Below, in pieces: positions 17,421 through 25,884 of a stretch of DNA of 64,000 nucleotides. The stretch is from UMGS172 sp045546915 (lineage in GTDB: Bacteria; Bacillota; Clostridia; Oscillospirales; Acutalibacteraceae). The position numbers and the translations under genes are program-made. The first letter of the stretch is position 1. Each line of letters starts with the position of its first letter. A model generated the notes under the pieces. That model worked only from the letters and a program-made list of their open reading frames with translations, made no database searches and was not told the DNA's origin. The stretch is taken from contig JAZQDU010000025.1 of assembly GCA_045546915.1 (NCBI GenBank), positions 1-64,000 on the forward strand, given 5' to 3'.

Positions 17421-17591
17421 TTATTCCTCAACAATAGCCTCTACGGGGCAACCGTCAGCGCAAGCACCACAGCCAAGGCAAGCGTCAGCATCGATAACGA
17501 ACTTATCGTCGCCTTCTTTAATAGCCTCTACGGGGCAGGTACCTGCACAAGCACCACAGCTGATGCAAGCGTCAGTAATCTTAAATGCCAT
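17421..17591 (-). CDS. 2[4Fe-4S] ferredoxin
   Basis: A 56-residue clostridial-type ferredoxin starting MAFKITDACISCGAC. Both halves carry CxxCxxCxxxCP, so all eight cluster cysteines are present. The start is fixed by GGAGGTG nine bases upstream. It carries low-potential electrons, for example from the pyruvate:ferredoxin oxidoreductase encoded at the right end of the window. It is monocistronic, between its own promoter and terminator. Confidence 0.96.
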   Translation of the reverse strand: MAFKITDACISCGACAGTCPVEAIKEGDDKFVIDADACLGCGACADGCPVEAIVEE

Positions 17592-17626
17592 TTGTTACAC
17601 CTCCACACAACATTAATCTCAAGTTC

Positions 17627-17654
17627 ATTTTATCACATTTTGTAAAAAATGCAA
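17627..17654 (-). promoter_or_regulatory. Ferredoxin promoter
   Basis: On the minus strand TTGCAT (17654-17649), 16 bases, TAAAAT (17632-17627), about 35 bases before the start codon. Confidence 0.6.
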
Positions 17655-17686
17655 GAGTAAATATTAAAAGTCGACAAAAAGCGAGA

Positions 17687-18421
17687 TTACTCGCCGTCGG
17701 GTGTTTCCCAGTTATGCCAAACGTTCTGAACGTCGTCGTTTTCGTCTAACATATCAATAAGTTTTTCCATTTTGGTAACAAGTTCAGGGTCTTCAATGGC
17801 GGTAGTGGTGGCGGGAACATAAGTTGCTTCAGCAGAAAGGAAAGAATAACCCTTGCTGCTTAAAACTTCGCTTACGGCACCAACCGAGTTAACGTCGGTC
17901 GAAATTTCAAAAACGTCGCCGTCAAAATTAAAGTCGTCAGCACCGGCTTCCAAAGCGTCTTCCATAACCTTGTCTTCGTCAAGACCTTCGGCTTCAATAA
18001 CAATAAGGCCTTTGTGCTCGAACATAAACATAACCGAGCCCGACTGACCGAGATTACCTCCGCACTTATCAAAATAATGGCGCATTTCACCTGCAGTACG
18101 GTTGCGGTTATCCGACAAGGTCTCAACAATAACGGCAACACCCGAAGGACCATATCCTTCGTAGATGAGTTGCTCATATTCTGCGCCACCGGTTTCTCCT
18201 GCGGCTTTCTTGATGATGCGGTCAATGTTATCATTAGGAACATTGTTAGCCTTTGCCTTAGCAATAACGTCACGAAGTTTACCGTTTACGTTGGGGTCGG
18301 GGCCACCGGTTCTAACAACCATTGCGAGTTCGCGACCGATACGGGTGAAAATTTTAGCCCTTGCCTGGTCGGTTTTTTCTTTCTTTCTTTTAATTGTGCT
18401 CCATTTGGAATGTCCTGACAT
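17687..18421 (-). CDS. yebC: YebC/PmpR family protein (TACO1-like)
   Basis: The 244-residue protein has the family start MSGHSKWSTIKRKKEKTDQA and the conserved block AKANNVPNDNIDRIIKKA, and ends MLDENDDVQNVWHNW. YebC proteins bind DNA or ribosomes, and recent work assigns the group a role in translating proline-rich stretches. The ATG at 18421 (GGAG upstream) is used because the family always begins MxGHSKW; an open frame six codons longer is not supported. It lies 78 bases behind ruvX on the same strand. Confidence 0.95.
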   Translation of the reverse strand: MSGHSKWSTIKRKKEKTDQARAKIFTRIGRELAMVVRTGGPDPNVNGKLRDVIAKAKANNVPNDNIDRIIKKAAGETGGAEYEQLIYEGYGPSGVAVIVETLSDNRNRTAGEMRHYFDKCGGNLGQSGSVMFMFEHKGLIVIEAEGLDEDKVMEDALEAGADDFNFDGDVFEISTDVNSVGAVSEVLSSKGYSFLSAEATYVPATTTAIEDPELVTKMEKLIDMLDENDDVQNVWHNWETPDGE

Positions 18422-18499
18422 AAAGTTTACTCCAATCAATTAAAAATCTTAATAACGTGAGGTATTGTACCACACAAAACGCATAATATCAAGTCAAAG

Positions 18500-18919
18500 T
18501 TATAGGTTAACTTTTCGTCTTTTCATAAAATCTTCCAAAATTATGGTTGCGGCAACGGCATCGACCACCGCTTTGCGCTTTTTACCCCTTGTATCGGTGT
18601 AATTAAGTGCGGTATGGGCACTGATTGTGGTGCAACGTTCATCCCAGAGTTCAACGGGAAGGTTTGTTGTTTCGCGCAACTTTTCGGCGACTAAAGCACA
18701 TTCTTTAGCCTTAAACCCTTCGCTGCCGTCCATATTTTTAGGGTAACCTACAACTATCATTTCTGCACCAAGTTCTTTGGCTTTTTCGGTGAGGGTAACG
18801 ATTAATTTATCGCGGTTATATTCGGTTATAACGCCTTTTGGAAAGGCAAAACCCTCACTTTTGTCGCTTAGCGCAATACCTGTTCTTGCGGTACCCACAT
18901 CGACCGACATTATATACAT
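18500..18919 (-). CDS. ruvX: Putative Holliday junction resolvase / pre-16S rRNA nuclease (YqgF)
   Basis: The 139-residue RNase H-fold protein has the first acidic residue in SVDVGTARTGIALSD, then VVGYPKNMDGSEG, LWDERCTTISA and the last Asp in KAVVDAVAATIILEDF, all four YqgF landmarks. The family matures 16S rRNA and was first described as a resolvase. The start has GGAG six bases upstream. It is 12 bases behind the YfhO gene and probably co-transcribed with it. Confidence 0.93.
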   Translation of the reverse strand: MYIMSVDVGTARTGIALSDKSEGFAFPKGVITEYNRDKLIVTLTEKAKELGAEMIVVGYPKNMDGSEGFKAKECALVAEKLRETTNLPVELWDERCTTISAHTALNYTDTRGKKRKAVVDAVAATIILEDFMKRRKVNL

Positions 18920-18931
18920 AACAATCTCCTT

Positions 18932-21697
18932 TTATTTATCTTCGGTTGGCTGTTCGCCATCTTGAATTTCGGTTTCCGGTTCGGTTTGTGGTTCGGTTTG
19001 TGGTTCGGTTTCGCCATGTGTTTGAGTAAACGAGTTAAATTTGAGCAGTGCCGAGTCGTCTATAACAAACCCGCCTTCAAAACCGGGATACGCGTTAATT
19101 TTATTGTGGTCGATGTCGTCAAGCAGGTCGCCGTCATTTTCTTCGGCAATACCTGCGGCGGCTTCAAACAAGGCGGTTCTTGTAGATATCGTGTCACCTT
19201 CGGGGTATTCGGGCATTGTCACGGGACGAAATTTTCTGATAATCAGCACAGTCACTAAGTAAAGCATGGTAATTGCAGCGGCACCGAGTGTGATGTTTAT
19301 ACCGAGCATTAGCCCCGGTGTTTCGTAGCAGAACTCAATTACGTTTTCGCCTTCAGGAGCCAAAACGGCAACAAATCCCTTGTTAACGCGCTTAATTTCG
19401 GTTTGTTTACCATTGACATAAGCCGTCCAACCCTCATCGTATGGTACCGAATAGAAAACGTAGTTGCCTTTGTCAAGAGTTATGTGCGACTCAAAACCGC
19501 GTGAGTTATAAACGAAACTGTCGCCCGATGTGGAACTTCTTTGTTTGCAGTCTTGGGAATAGCCAGAATATGTCAAATCAACCGATAATTTTTCGGGGTC
19601 ATATCCGACCAGGTTATAGTCGGCATCAAAGTCCTTCATATAAAGTTTAAAATCGGCAATATCCTCATCTTCTATAAGCAAGGCTTTTAGCATTATCTGG
19701 GATTTACGGTGATTGTTATAATTGTTAAGTTGCTCCTCGGTCATGTAATAATCGTAGGTAAAGCCCATGGGAATATAACTTTCATTAATATATATATTGT
19801 ATCCGCCCTCTTGCTTATAGAAGGTGTAGTCGGGCATATCGGTTTCGTTCGTTTCATTGCGGAACTCTTTGGAGTTTTCAATTAACGGGTCAAGCAAATA
19901 TTTTACCGAAAGCAAAGATTTGGCGGCAAAATATTCACTTTCCGGTCGACTGCCGACCGAACGCGGAACGCCGATATAGTTGTAAAACTCAACTGTGGAG
20001 GGCGAAACTAACGAATGGAAGAAGTTGACCGAAGGATATCCTAAATAAAGGCCCGTATTGTCAACTCCGTCAAACACGTCAATTCGAGCAAACTCGTCAT
20101 CATCAATGTCAAGAGACACTTCGCCTTCAATAAGCGAATCTATCATTACACTATCAATATCGTATGCGTGTGTTTGTCCCGATATGAGGAAAAACGCCGA
20201 ATACAGTATCGAAACCGCACAAACGATGGCAATAATCGGCTTAAAAATAAAGGTTTGTTTTTCGCGAATAAAGGGGATAAGTGCCTTTAAAATAAACAAG
20301 CAGAGCAACGATATAATGCAGGTTATCCAAAATCTCAGGTCATAAACGCCGCCTTCGACCTTAACGCTTGGGTCAAACGCATGGCGCAGACTTTGGTATA
20401 TAAATTTAAACGGATTTGTAGAAGCATCGGTGTAAAGGCCAATGCCTTCAAATTCTTCACCGTTTATACGCGGCATAAAACCGATAGCAGCAGTAAGACC
20501 GATAACAATGGCAGCCGACCATTTCCAAGCGGTGTTCCAGTTAGCCTCGGTGTCTTCGAGAGCAATTGAGGTGGCAAGTGCCATCATAAGTATCGGCATA
20601 TAAAACCAGCGAGCGTAGTAATTGACGTTAAGCAGTGAAAATACACTGTTAAGACCCGGTACTAATGCCATAAAAATACAAGTCACTAATAAACGGCGAA
20701 GCCAGGTGCCTTTTTTGTTGCCCAAAAGAGCAGTTATAACGCCGGTCATACCAAAAAGAGGAAGCCAACCGCCCAATGATGACCACTTTACATCAGAACC
20801 CGGGAAGAAGACAGGACGGGCAGGCAGGTCGGGCGGGAAGAAGAAACACTCAATAACATTAAGGAAAATCTGTTCCTTGCCGTAAAGCAGGAAACTCCAA
20901 CCCGACATAATACTGTTAAGACGCTCGTTCTGAAGTACGACGAGGATGGAGGGGTAGAGTATTGCTGCGGCAAGCAAAAGTCCTAAAACGCACTCAAAAA
21001 GCATGAGGAAAAATTGCCCCCAACTAAATTTAAAACTCTTTGAGCAAATGCGTATAAACCAATATATAATAGCAAAAACAACCATTCCGAAGAAGAAATA
21101 GTAGTTAGTTAAAGCGCAGAAAAATACGGCAAATATAAGGGCTCCGCGTTTCTTTTCCGCCCAAAATACTTCCATAGCCAACATAAGCAAAGGGAAGAAA
21201 ATAATCGCCTCGTGGAAATGGTTAAAGAACACATTGTAAACCGAAAATCCGCTAAAAGCATAGATAAGTCCGCCAATCATAGCCGTTTCGGCACGAGAGG
21301 TAAAGCGACGGATAAACAGGTATGCCGTGAGTGCGGCACAGGCGAATTTTAAAATGAGCAACGGGCCCATCAAATACGGAACCATCCAATTAGGGAACGG
21401 CAAAGTAAGCCAGAAAAACGGGCTTCCCAGCAGGTAAAAACTATATGAACCGATAAAGTTAGAACCGAGGTCGGTCATCCAACTGAAAGCATAGTCACCC
21501 GAACGAAGCATTGCGTGACAATACTGATAAAAAGGTATTTGCTGTACGTTAAAGTCGCCGTAAAAGATAAAATAGCCGTTGCCTTGAACTATAGACGGCA
21601 AAAAGAACGCTGCTGCGGTCCCGAGCGCTATTAAAAAAGTTGTAAGGCCAAGACTTTTTTTCTTTTGGCATATGGTTTTAAGATTGTCCTCAGTCAT
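18932..21697 (-). CDS. YfhO family membrane glycosyltransferase-like protein
   Basis: A 921-residue polytopic protein with about 12-13 membrane helices in the first 500 residues. A large outside domain follows, including YTFYKQEGGYNIYINESYIP and GNYVFYSVPYDEGWTAYVNG. There is a last helix near residue 810 and a cytoplasmic tail ending in TEPQTEPQTEPETE repeats. The first outer loop carries the acidic pair FYGDFNVQQIPFY expected of the GT-C fold. YfhO proteins glycosylate teichoic acids or other envelope polymers from polyprenyl-phosphate sugars. It lies 25 bases behind the AEC transporter gene. Confidence 0.85.
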   Translation of the reverse strand: MTEDNLKTICQKKKSLGLTTFLIALGTAAAFFLPSIVQGNGYFIFYGDFNVQQIPFYQYCHAMLRSGDYAFSWMTDLGSNFIGSYSFYLLGSPFFWLTLPFPNWMVPYLMGPLLILKFACAALTAYLFIRRFTSRAETAMIGGLIYAFSGFSVYNVFFNHFHEAIIFFPLLMLAMEVFWAEKKRGALIFAVFFCALTNYYFFFGMVVFAIIYWFIRICSKSFKFSWGQFFLMLFECVLGLLLAAAILYPSILVVLQNERLNSIMSGWSFLLYGKEQIFLNVIECFFFPPDLPARPVFFPGSDVKWSSLGGWLPLFGMTGVITALLGNKKGTWLRRLLVTCIFMALVPGLNSVFSLLNVNYYARWFYMPILMMALATSIALEDTEANWNTAWKWSAAIVIGLTAAIGFMPRINGEEFEGIGLYTDASTNPFKFIYQSLRHAFDPSVKVEGGVYDLRFWITCIISLLCLFILKALIPFIREKQTFIFKPIIAIVCAVSILYSAFFLISGQTHAYDIDSVMIDSLIEGEVSLDIDDDEFARIDVFDGVDNTGLYLGYPSVNFFHSLVSPSTVEFYNYIGVPRSVGSRPESEYFAAKSLLSVKYLLDPLIENSKEFRNETNETDMPDYTFYKQEGGYNIYINESYIPMGFTYDYYMTEEQLNNYNNHRKSQIMLKALLIEDEDIADFKLYMKDFDADYNLVGYDPEKLSVDLTYSGYSQDCKQRSSTSGDSFVYNSRGFESHITLDKGNYVFYSVPYDEGWTAYVNGKQTEIKRVNKGFVAVLAPEGENVIEFCYETPGLMLGINITLGAAAITMLYLVTVLIIRKFRPVTMPEYPEGDTISTRTALFEAAAGIAEENDGDLLDDIDHNKINAYPGFEGGFVIDDSALLKFNSFTQTHGETEPQTEPQTEPETEIQDGEQPTEDK

Positions 21698-21722
21698 AGC
21701 GTGTCCTCCGTAAGCGTTGTAA

Positions 21723-22700
21723 TTAAATAATAGTTAGCAACCAGTCAATCAGAGTATACATAAGTGGAATAGAGATAATACAAAGAGTATGTGAAATCAG
21801 TGCCATTGAAGCGCCGGTTTCGGTTTCACCTCCGTAAGCAGCGGGGAAAACAACCGTATTAAGTCCTAAAGGTGTGGCATAAGCAAACAAAGCAAGCACA
21901 ATAACAAGGTCGCTTGCCGCCAACAGTTTAAGTGCCGTTAAAATCAAAAGCGGGAAAATCACAAGACGCAAAAGGGTTGCAATGTAAACACGGCCGTTAC
22001 GCATTAGTTTGGGCAGTTCATATTCTCCTATTACAAATCCGGTAAGAATCATGGCAAGCGGAGCCATACAACCTTTACAGTAATTTATAGTGGAGGTGAC
22101 TGCCTCGGGTAAAAACTTGCCCCATCCGGTAAGGCCTAAAGTTGCGCCTATAACAATTGAAATAAAAATGGGATTAAGCAGGTTGCTCAAAGGGTTTCTT
22201 TTTTGCCGACTGCCCTTTGGTATAAGAATAAGTATACCCCAAGTGTATACTGCAAGGTTAAGCGGAAGGGTGAAAAGAAGGTAGTAGTAAAGCACTTCGT
22301 TGTCGGTACCGAAAACAGAGCCGCCTAAAATCGCGGGAACAATAGCACTGCCCATAAAACTGAAATTACCAAAAGAAAGGGCATATTTATAAACGTTGCG
22401 CTGGTAATAATCACCAGTTTTTACAAAAACAAAAGACAAAGGTATAGACATTGCAAGCGCTATAATGAGCCCTATAACACTGTAACCTATAAGTATAGCA
22501 TTATTTTTGAGCGAAGCGACGGTGCAGTATTCGTTAAAGGTGCTAAGGATAAGCGCAGGGACAAAAACGAAATTTTCAAGTTTTGAGAGTATCTTATCGG
22601 TACCGTCGGGTGATAATTTTTTTCGTTTAAGAACATAGCCTATAACCATGCATAAAAACATTACCATCATCGGTGCTAACGTAGCCTTAAATGTTCCCAT
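21723..22700 (-). CDS. AEC (auxin efflux carrier) family transporter
   Basis: A 325-residue protein with ten predicted membrane helices in two five-helix halves. It has the family features VFVPALILSTF in the first half and a C-terminal half ending in a helix after LIDWLL. Bacterial members export or import small organic acids such as malate; the substrate here is unknown. It opens the minus-strand run AEC-YfhO-RuvX-YebC and is divergent from the exopolysaccharide control operon. Confidence 0.85.
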   Translation of the reverse strand: MGTFKATLAPMMVMFLCMVIGYVLKRKKLSPDGTDKILSKLENFVFVPALILSTFNEYCTVASLKNNAILIGYSVIGLIIALAMSIPLSFVFVKTGDYYQRNVYKYALSFGNFSFMGSAIVPAILGGSVFGTDNEVLYYYLLFTLPLNLAVYTWGILILIPKGSRQKRNPLSNLLNPIFISIVIGATLGLTGWGKFLPEAVTSTINYCKGCMAPLAMILTGFVIGEYELPKLMRNGRVYIATLLRLVIFPLLILTALKLLAASDLVIVLALFAYATPLGLNTVVFPAAYGGETETGASMALISHTLCIISIPLMYTLIDWLLTII

Positions 22701-22741
22701 TAAACCGCTCCCATTACAATAATTGAAACTAATCTATAAAT

Positions 22742-22770
22742 ATAATACAGTAAATTAATCCGCTTTACAA
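22742..22770 (-). promoter_or_regulatory. Promoter for the AEC-YfhO-RuvX run
   Basis: On the minus strand TTGTAA (22770-22765), 17 bases, TATTAT (22747-22742). Confidence 0.6.
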
Positions 22771-22813
22771 GACCTTTATTTATAAGAGTTAACAAAACAA
22801 GAAAAAATTTCCC

Positions 22814-22842
22814 TTGAATTGTAGAGGGTTGTGTGGTACAAT
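22814..22842 (+). promoter_or_regulatory. Promoter for the exopolysaccharide control operon
   Basis: TTGAAT (22814-22819), 17 bases, TACAAT (22837-22842), 35 bases before the CpsB-like gene. Confidence 0.65.
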
Positions 22843-22876
22843 AAAGTGAATTATAGTCTAAAAGGGGGGCTTTTGT

Positions 22877-23605
22877 TTGGTTGACCTTCATACTCACATC
22901 CTTCCCGGGGTTGACGACGGCGCAGAAACACTTGGTGTTTCTCTTGAAATGTTAAATCTTGCTTATGAAAGCGGAACGACTGATGTAGTGCTGACCCCGC
23001 ATTATCTTACTCGTGACGTCAGGTCTACAGGTGCTTCAAAGCAACAACTTATCGCTACGTTTGACAGTTTAAAAAAGGCTGTTGCGGACAAGTTACCAAA
23101 TCTTAATCTTTATCTTGGTGCCGAAACGTTTGCGGCTGCAAATATTTCCGATTACATTCAGGAAGACTTAATGTTGCCGCTCGGTGACAGTAAGTATGTG
23201 CTGTTAGAGTTTGGCTTTGACGATTCGTCAAAACGAGCACTCGATATTACTAAATTAATAATATCGTCGGGATATTCGGTTATTATTGCCCACCCTGAAA
23301 GATATCCGTTCTTTTTATACAACCCTGCAGGACTATTGCCGTTCCTTGACGAGGGTGCCCTTTTGCAACTTAATGCTTCAAGTATTATGGGTCAAAACGG
23401 AAATTACTCAAGAGAAATGGCACTTTCGCTGATAGATAGCGGCCTTGCAACAATGGTCGCGAGTGATAGCCATAGTATTTCGTACCGCACACCTGACCTT
23501 GCCGAGACGTTTTCGTTTGTTTCGTCGGAGTTTTCGCCCGAGTGTGCCGAAGCGTTGTTTCGCAGTAATCCGCTTGCTGTTTTAAAAGGCGGCATTTTGC
23601 TATAA
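22877..23605 (+). CDS. CpsB/YwqE-type tyrosine-protein phosphatase (PHP fold)
   Basis: The 242-residue PHP-fold phosphatase has metal motifs VDLHTHILPGVDDG at the N-terminus, LTPHYL, VIIAHPERY and ASDSHS. Such enzymes dephosphorylate the tyrosine cluster of BY-kinases and so set exopolysaccharide chain length. The start is a TTG seven bases after GGGGGG. It opens a four-gene operon with two BY-kinases, its likely substrates. Confidence 0.9.
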   Translation: MVDLHTHILPGVDDGAETLGVSLEMLNLAYESGTTDVVLTPHYLTRDVRSTGASKQQLIATFDSLKKAVADKLPNLNLYLGAETFAAANISDYIQEDLMLPLGDSKYVLLEFGFDDSSKRALDITKLIISSGYSVIIAHPERYPFFLYNPAGLLPFLDEGALLQLNASSIMGQNGNYSREMALSLIDSGLATMVASDSHSISYRTPDLAETFSFVSSEFSPECAEALFRSNPLAVLKGGILL

Positions 23606-23641
23606 ATGTTTCAAAATTCATGATAGGAGTTTATTAAAGGT

Positions 23642-24478
23642 ATGAGAATTTTAAAATTGTTGGTATTGATTATGGCACTTGTCGTAACAATAGTCGGAGT
23701 GGCCTTTAAGTTTTCTACCAGAGGAGAAAACGTGGCGCCGACCATTAAATGTTCGGAGAACGAGATTATTGTGACATCGGTTCACAGTACCGATGAAGAG
23801 TTGCTTTCTTACGTCACTGCATATGACCAGCAAGACGGAGACCTTACAAGCCGTGTTGCACTAACACGTAAAATGTTCTTTGTCGGCAATAAAACAACAC
23901 TTGTTACATACTCGGTAAGTGATAGCGATAATAACGTTGCTTCGTTGCAGAGAAAGGTATATTTTGAAGACTATACCGCACCTAAAATTTCACTTAAAAA
24001 TGACTTTATTTTCCCGTCAGGTCTTAACTTTGACCTTAGTGACTATGTAACTGCCGAGTGCGTTATAGACGGTGACCTTACCGACCATCTTAAAATTATT
24101 TCTACCGACTATTCTACTGCCGACGGCTCTTATAATGTTATTATCAAGGTTTCAAACAGCATGGCTGATACTACCGAGGTAAATATAAAGGCATTCGTTA
24201 CAAATGATGACTACGGTCTTTACCGTGTTCGTTTGCAGGATTATATGATTTATACTCCCGTAGGTGTTGAGCCTGATTATAAAGCAAACCTTGTTAACGT
24301 TATAAATAAGAACAACACTAACTATACTGTTGATGATGTTGTTATCGATTATTCTGAGGTCGATATTAACACCCCCGGTTGTTACGATGTTTATTATCGT
24401 ATTTTCTCCGGGGAAGATGAAGATAAAGAAACCATTAGTATGTCGAGAACGGTTATTATTGTAGAGGAGGCTAATTAA
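23642..24478 (+). CDS. Membrane-anchored protein with Ig-like (DUF5011/HYR-type) domains
   Basis: A 278-residue protein with one N-terminal membrane helix (residues 5-25) and an outside part of two or three beta-sandwich repeats. The repeats carry DQQDGDLTSRV and CVIDGDLTDHL, the calcium-binding-like DGDLT motif of DUF5011 domains, and the last ends IDINTPGCYDVYYRIFSG. It ends one base before the first BY-kinase fusion. A role as an outside sensor or scaffold of the polysaccharide machine is inference from the operon. Confidence 0.7.
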   Translation: MRILKLLVLIMALVVTIVGVAFKFSTRGENVAPTIKCSENEIIVTSVHSTDEELLSYVTAYDQQDGDLTSRVALTRKMFFVGNKTTLVTYSVSDSDNNVASLQRKVYFEDYTAPKISLKNDFIFPSGLNFDLSDYVTAECVIDGDLTDHLKIISTDYSTADGSYNVIIKVSNSMADTTEVNIKAFVTNDDYGLYRVRLQDYMIYTPVGVEPDYKANLVNVINKNNTNYTVDDVVIDYSEVDINTPGCYDVYYRIFSGEDEDKETISMSRTVIIVEEAN

Positions 24479-25867
24479 ATGAAAGCGTTTGAATATTCGC
24501 GCATAAATTTTTATACTATATTAGCCGACCTCACCCGTAATTTCTGGGTAATTGTCCTTGCGGCTTATGTTGGTTTTATGGGAAGTTTTACATATTTTAA
24601 CCATATCCGTGATAAAGAGTTTACAAGCACCATGACCTTGTCGGTAAACTTAAGCGGTTATACAAGTTCGTCTACTGCGCTTACTCTTTCTCGTACTATA
24701 GATATTGCACAGTCGCTTGATGATGTTTTTAAGAGTGACGCTTTGATAGAGGTTGTAAAGGGTGACCTTGGAACTGAAAAAATCGGAACAATTTCAGCAA
24801 CCCAATTAAGCAGTACAAACCTTATTAGTGTTTCGGCCACCGGCAACACTGCTCAGGCTGCATACGATACGCTTCGTTCGGTTCTTGAAAATTATGAAAA
24901 AATTACCGATTTCGTATTTACTAACGTTGTTATTCGTGCTGTTGTAAACCCGTCTATGCCCACCGCTCCGTCAAACCGCGTTTCGCCTTATACAATGGGC
25001 ATTCTCTTTGGTTTTGTAGCGGCAGCAATTGTAGCGTTTATAATGGTGCTTATTTCGTTCCTGCGTGACACCGTTAAGAATATCAGCGAGGTTGATTCTG
25101 ACCTTAGCGCAAAATTGTTCGGTGTAGTTTATCACGTAAAATCCAAGGGTAAAAAGGCGCTTGAATCACCTAAGAAACTGAAGATAAACAATCCGCTTGC
25201 AGGGTATAATTTCAGTGAAAGTTACCGTCGAATGGCAATTAAGGTTGAAAGTTTAAAACGCACTAAAGGATTTAAGGTTTTTGCTGTTACGTCGGTTGCC
25301 GAAAATGAGGGTAAAACCACCGTTTCTACCAATATTGCTATGGCTTTGGCACAAAACAATCACAGGGTCTTGCTTATCGACTGCGACTTTAAAAACCCCT
25401 CAATTCAGCACTTCTTCCCAAGAGAAGACCGTCTTGAGAATCGCAACTTCCATAATTTTATTGCCGAGGGTGGAGATATTTCGGATTTCCTTTATCGTGA
25501 TACCGACACCGGTCTTTATATCGCCGATTCTAATAAGCCTTGTGACGGCTCTTCCGAAAAACTTTCTCACGCACGTTTTGGTGAGACTATTGCGGCTTTG
25601 AAAGAGCAGTTTGACTTTATTATTGTCGATACCCCGCCTTGCGGTATTACAGTTGATGCTGAAATAGTATCAGAGTCGGTAGATGCTATGATTATGGTTG
25701 TCCGTCAAGACGGTGTTCATATTACGGAAATCAATGACCACATTGAAAACTTTAATAAAACTTACGTTGCCGGATGCGTGTTTAATGATGTACGCACTGT
25801 GCGTAAAGTTTCATCCGAGCCTGTAGGTGACCAGGCAAAATATTATTACCACGGCGATATTCAATAG
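24479..25867 (+). CDS. Fused Wzz-type copolymerase and BY-kinase (first copy)
   Basis: In this 462-residue protein two membrane helices (about 20-40 and 180-200) flank an outside Wzz domain. The cytoplasmic BY-kinase domain has Walker A TSVAENEGKTT (about 271), Walker A' VLLIDCDF and Walker B FIIVDTPPCG, all complete. The C-terminus has only a short YYYH cluster. In Gram-positives these functions are often split (CpsC/CpsD) but are fused here. It should control chain length of a surface polysaccharide by cycles of autophosphorylation. Confidence 0.88.
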   Translation: MKAFEYSRINFYTILADLTRNFWVIVLAAYVGFMGSFTYFNHIRDKEFTSTMTLSVNLSGYTSSSTALTLSRTIDIAQSLDDVFKSDALIEVVKGDLGTEKIGTISATQLSSTNLISVSATGNTAQAAYDTLRSVLENYEKITDFVFTNVVIRAVVNPSMPTAPSNRVSPYTMGILFGFVAAAIVAFIMVLISFLRDTVKNISEVDSDLSAKLFGVVYHVKSKGKKALESPKKLKINNPLAGYNFSESYRRMAIKVESLKRTKGFKVFAVTSVAENEGKTTVSTNIAMALAQNNHRVLLIDCDFKNPSIQHFFPREDRLENRNFHNFIAEGGDISDFLYRDTDTGLYIADSNKPCDGSSEKLSHARFGETIAALKEQFDFIIVDTPPCGITVDAEIVSESVDAMIMVVRQDGVHITEINDHIENFNKTYVAGCVFNDVRTVRKVSSEPVGDQAKYYYHGDIQ

Positions 25868-25884
25868 GGAAGGAGAGTAAGCTT

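Noticed and set aside
17403..17645. Plus-strand frame of 80 codons
   Set aside because: It is antisense to the ferredoxin gene, whose eight cysteines and ribosome site are unmistakable.
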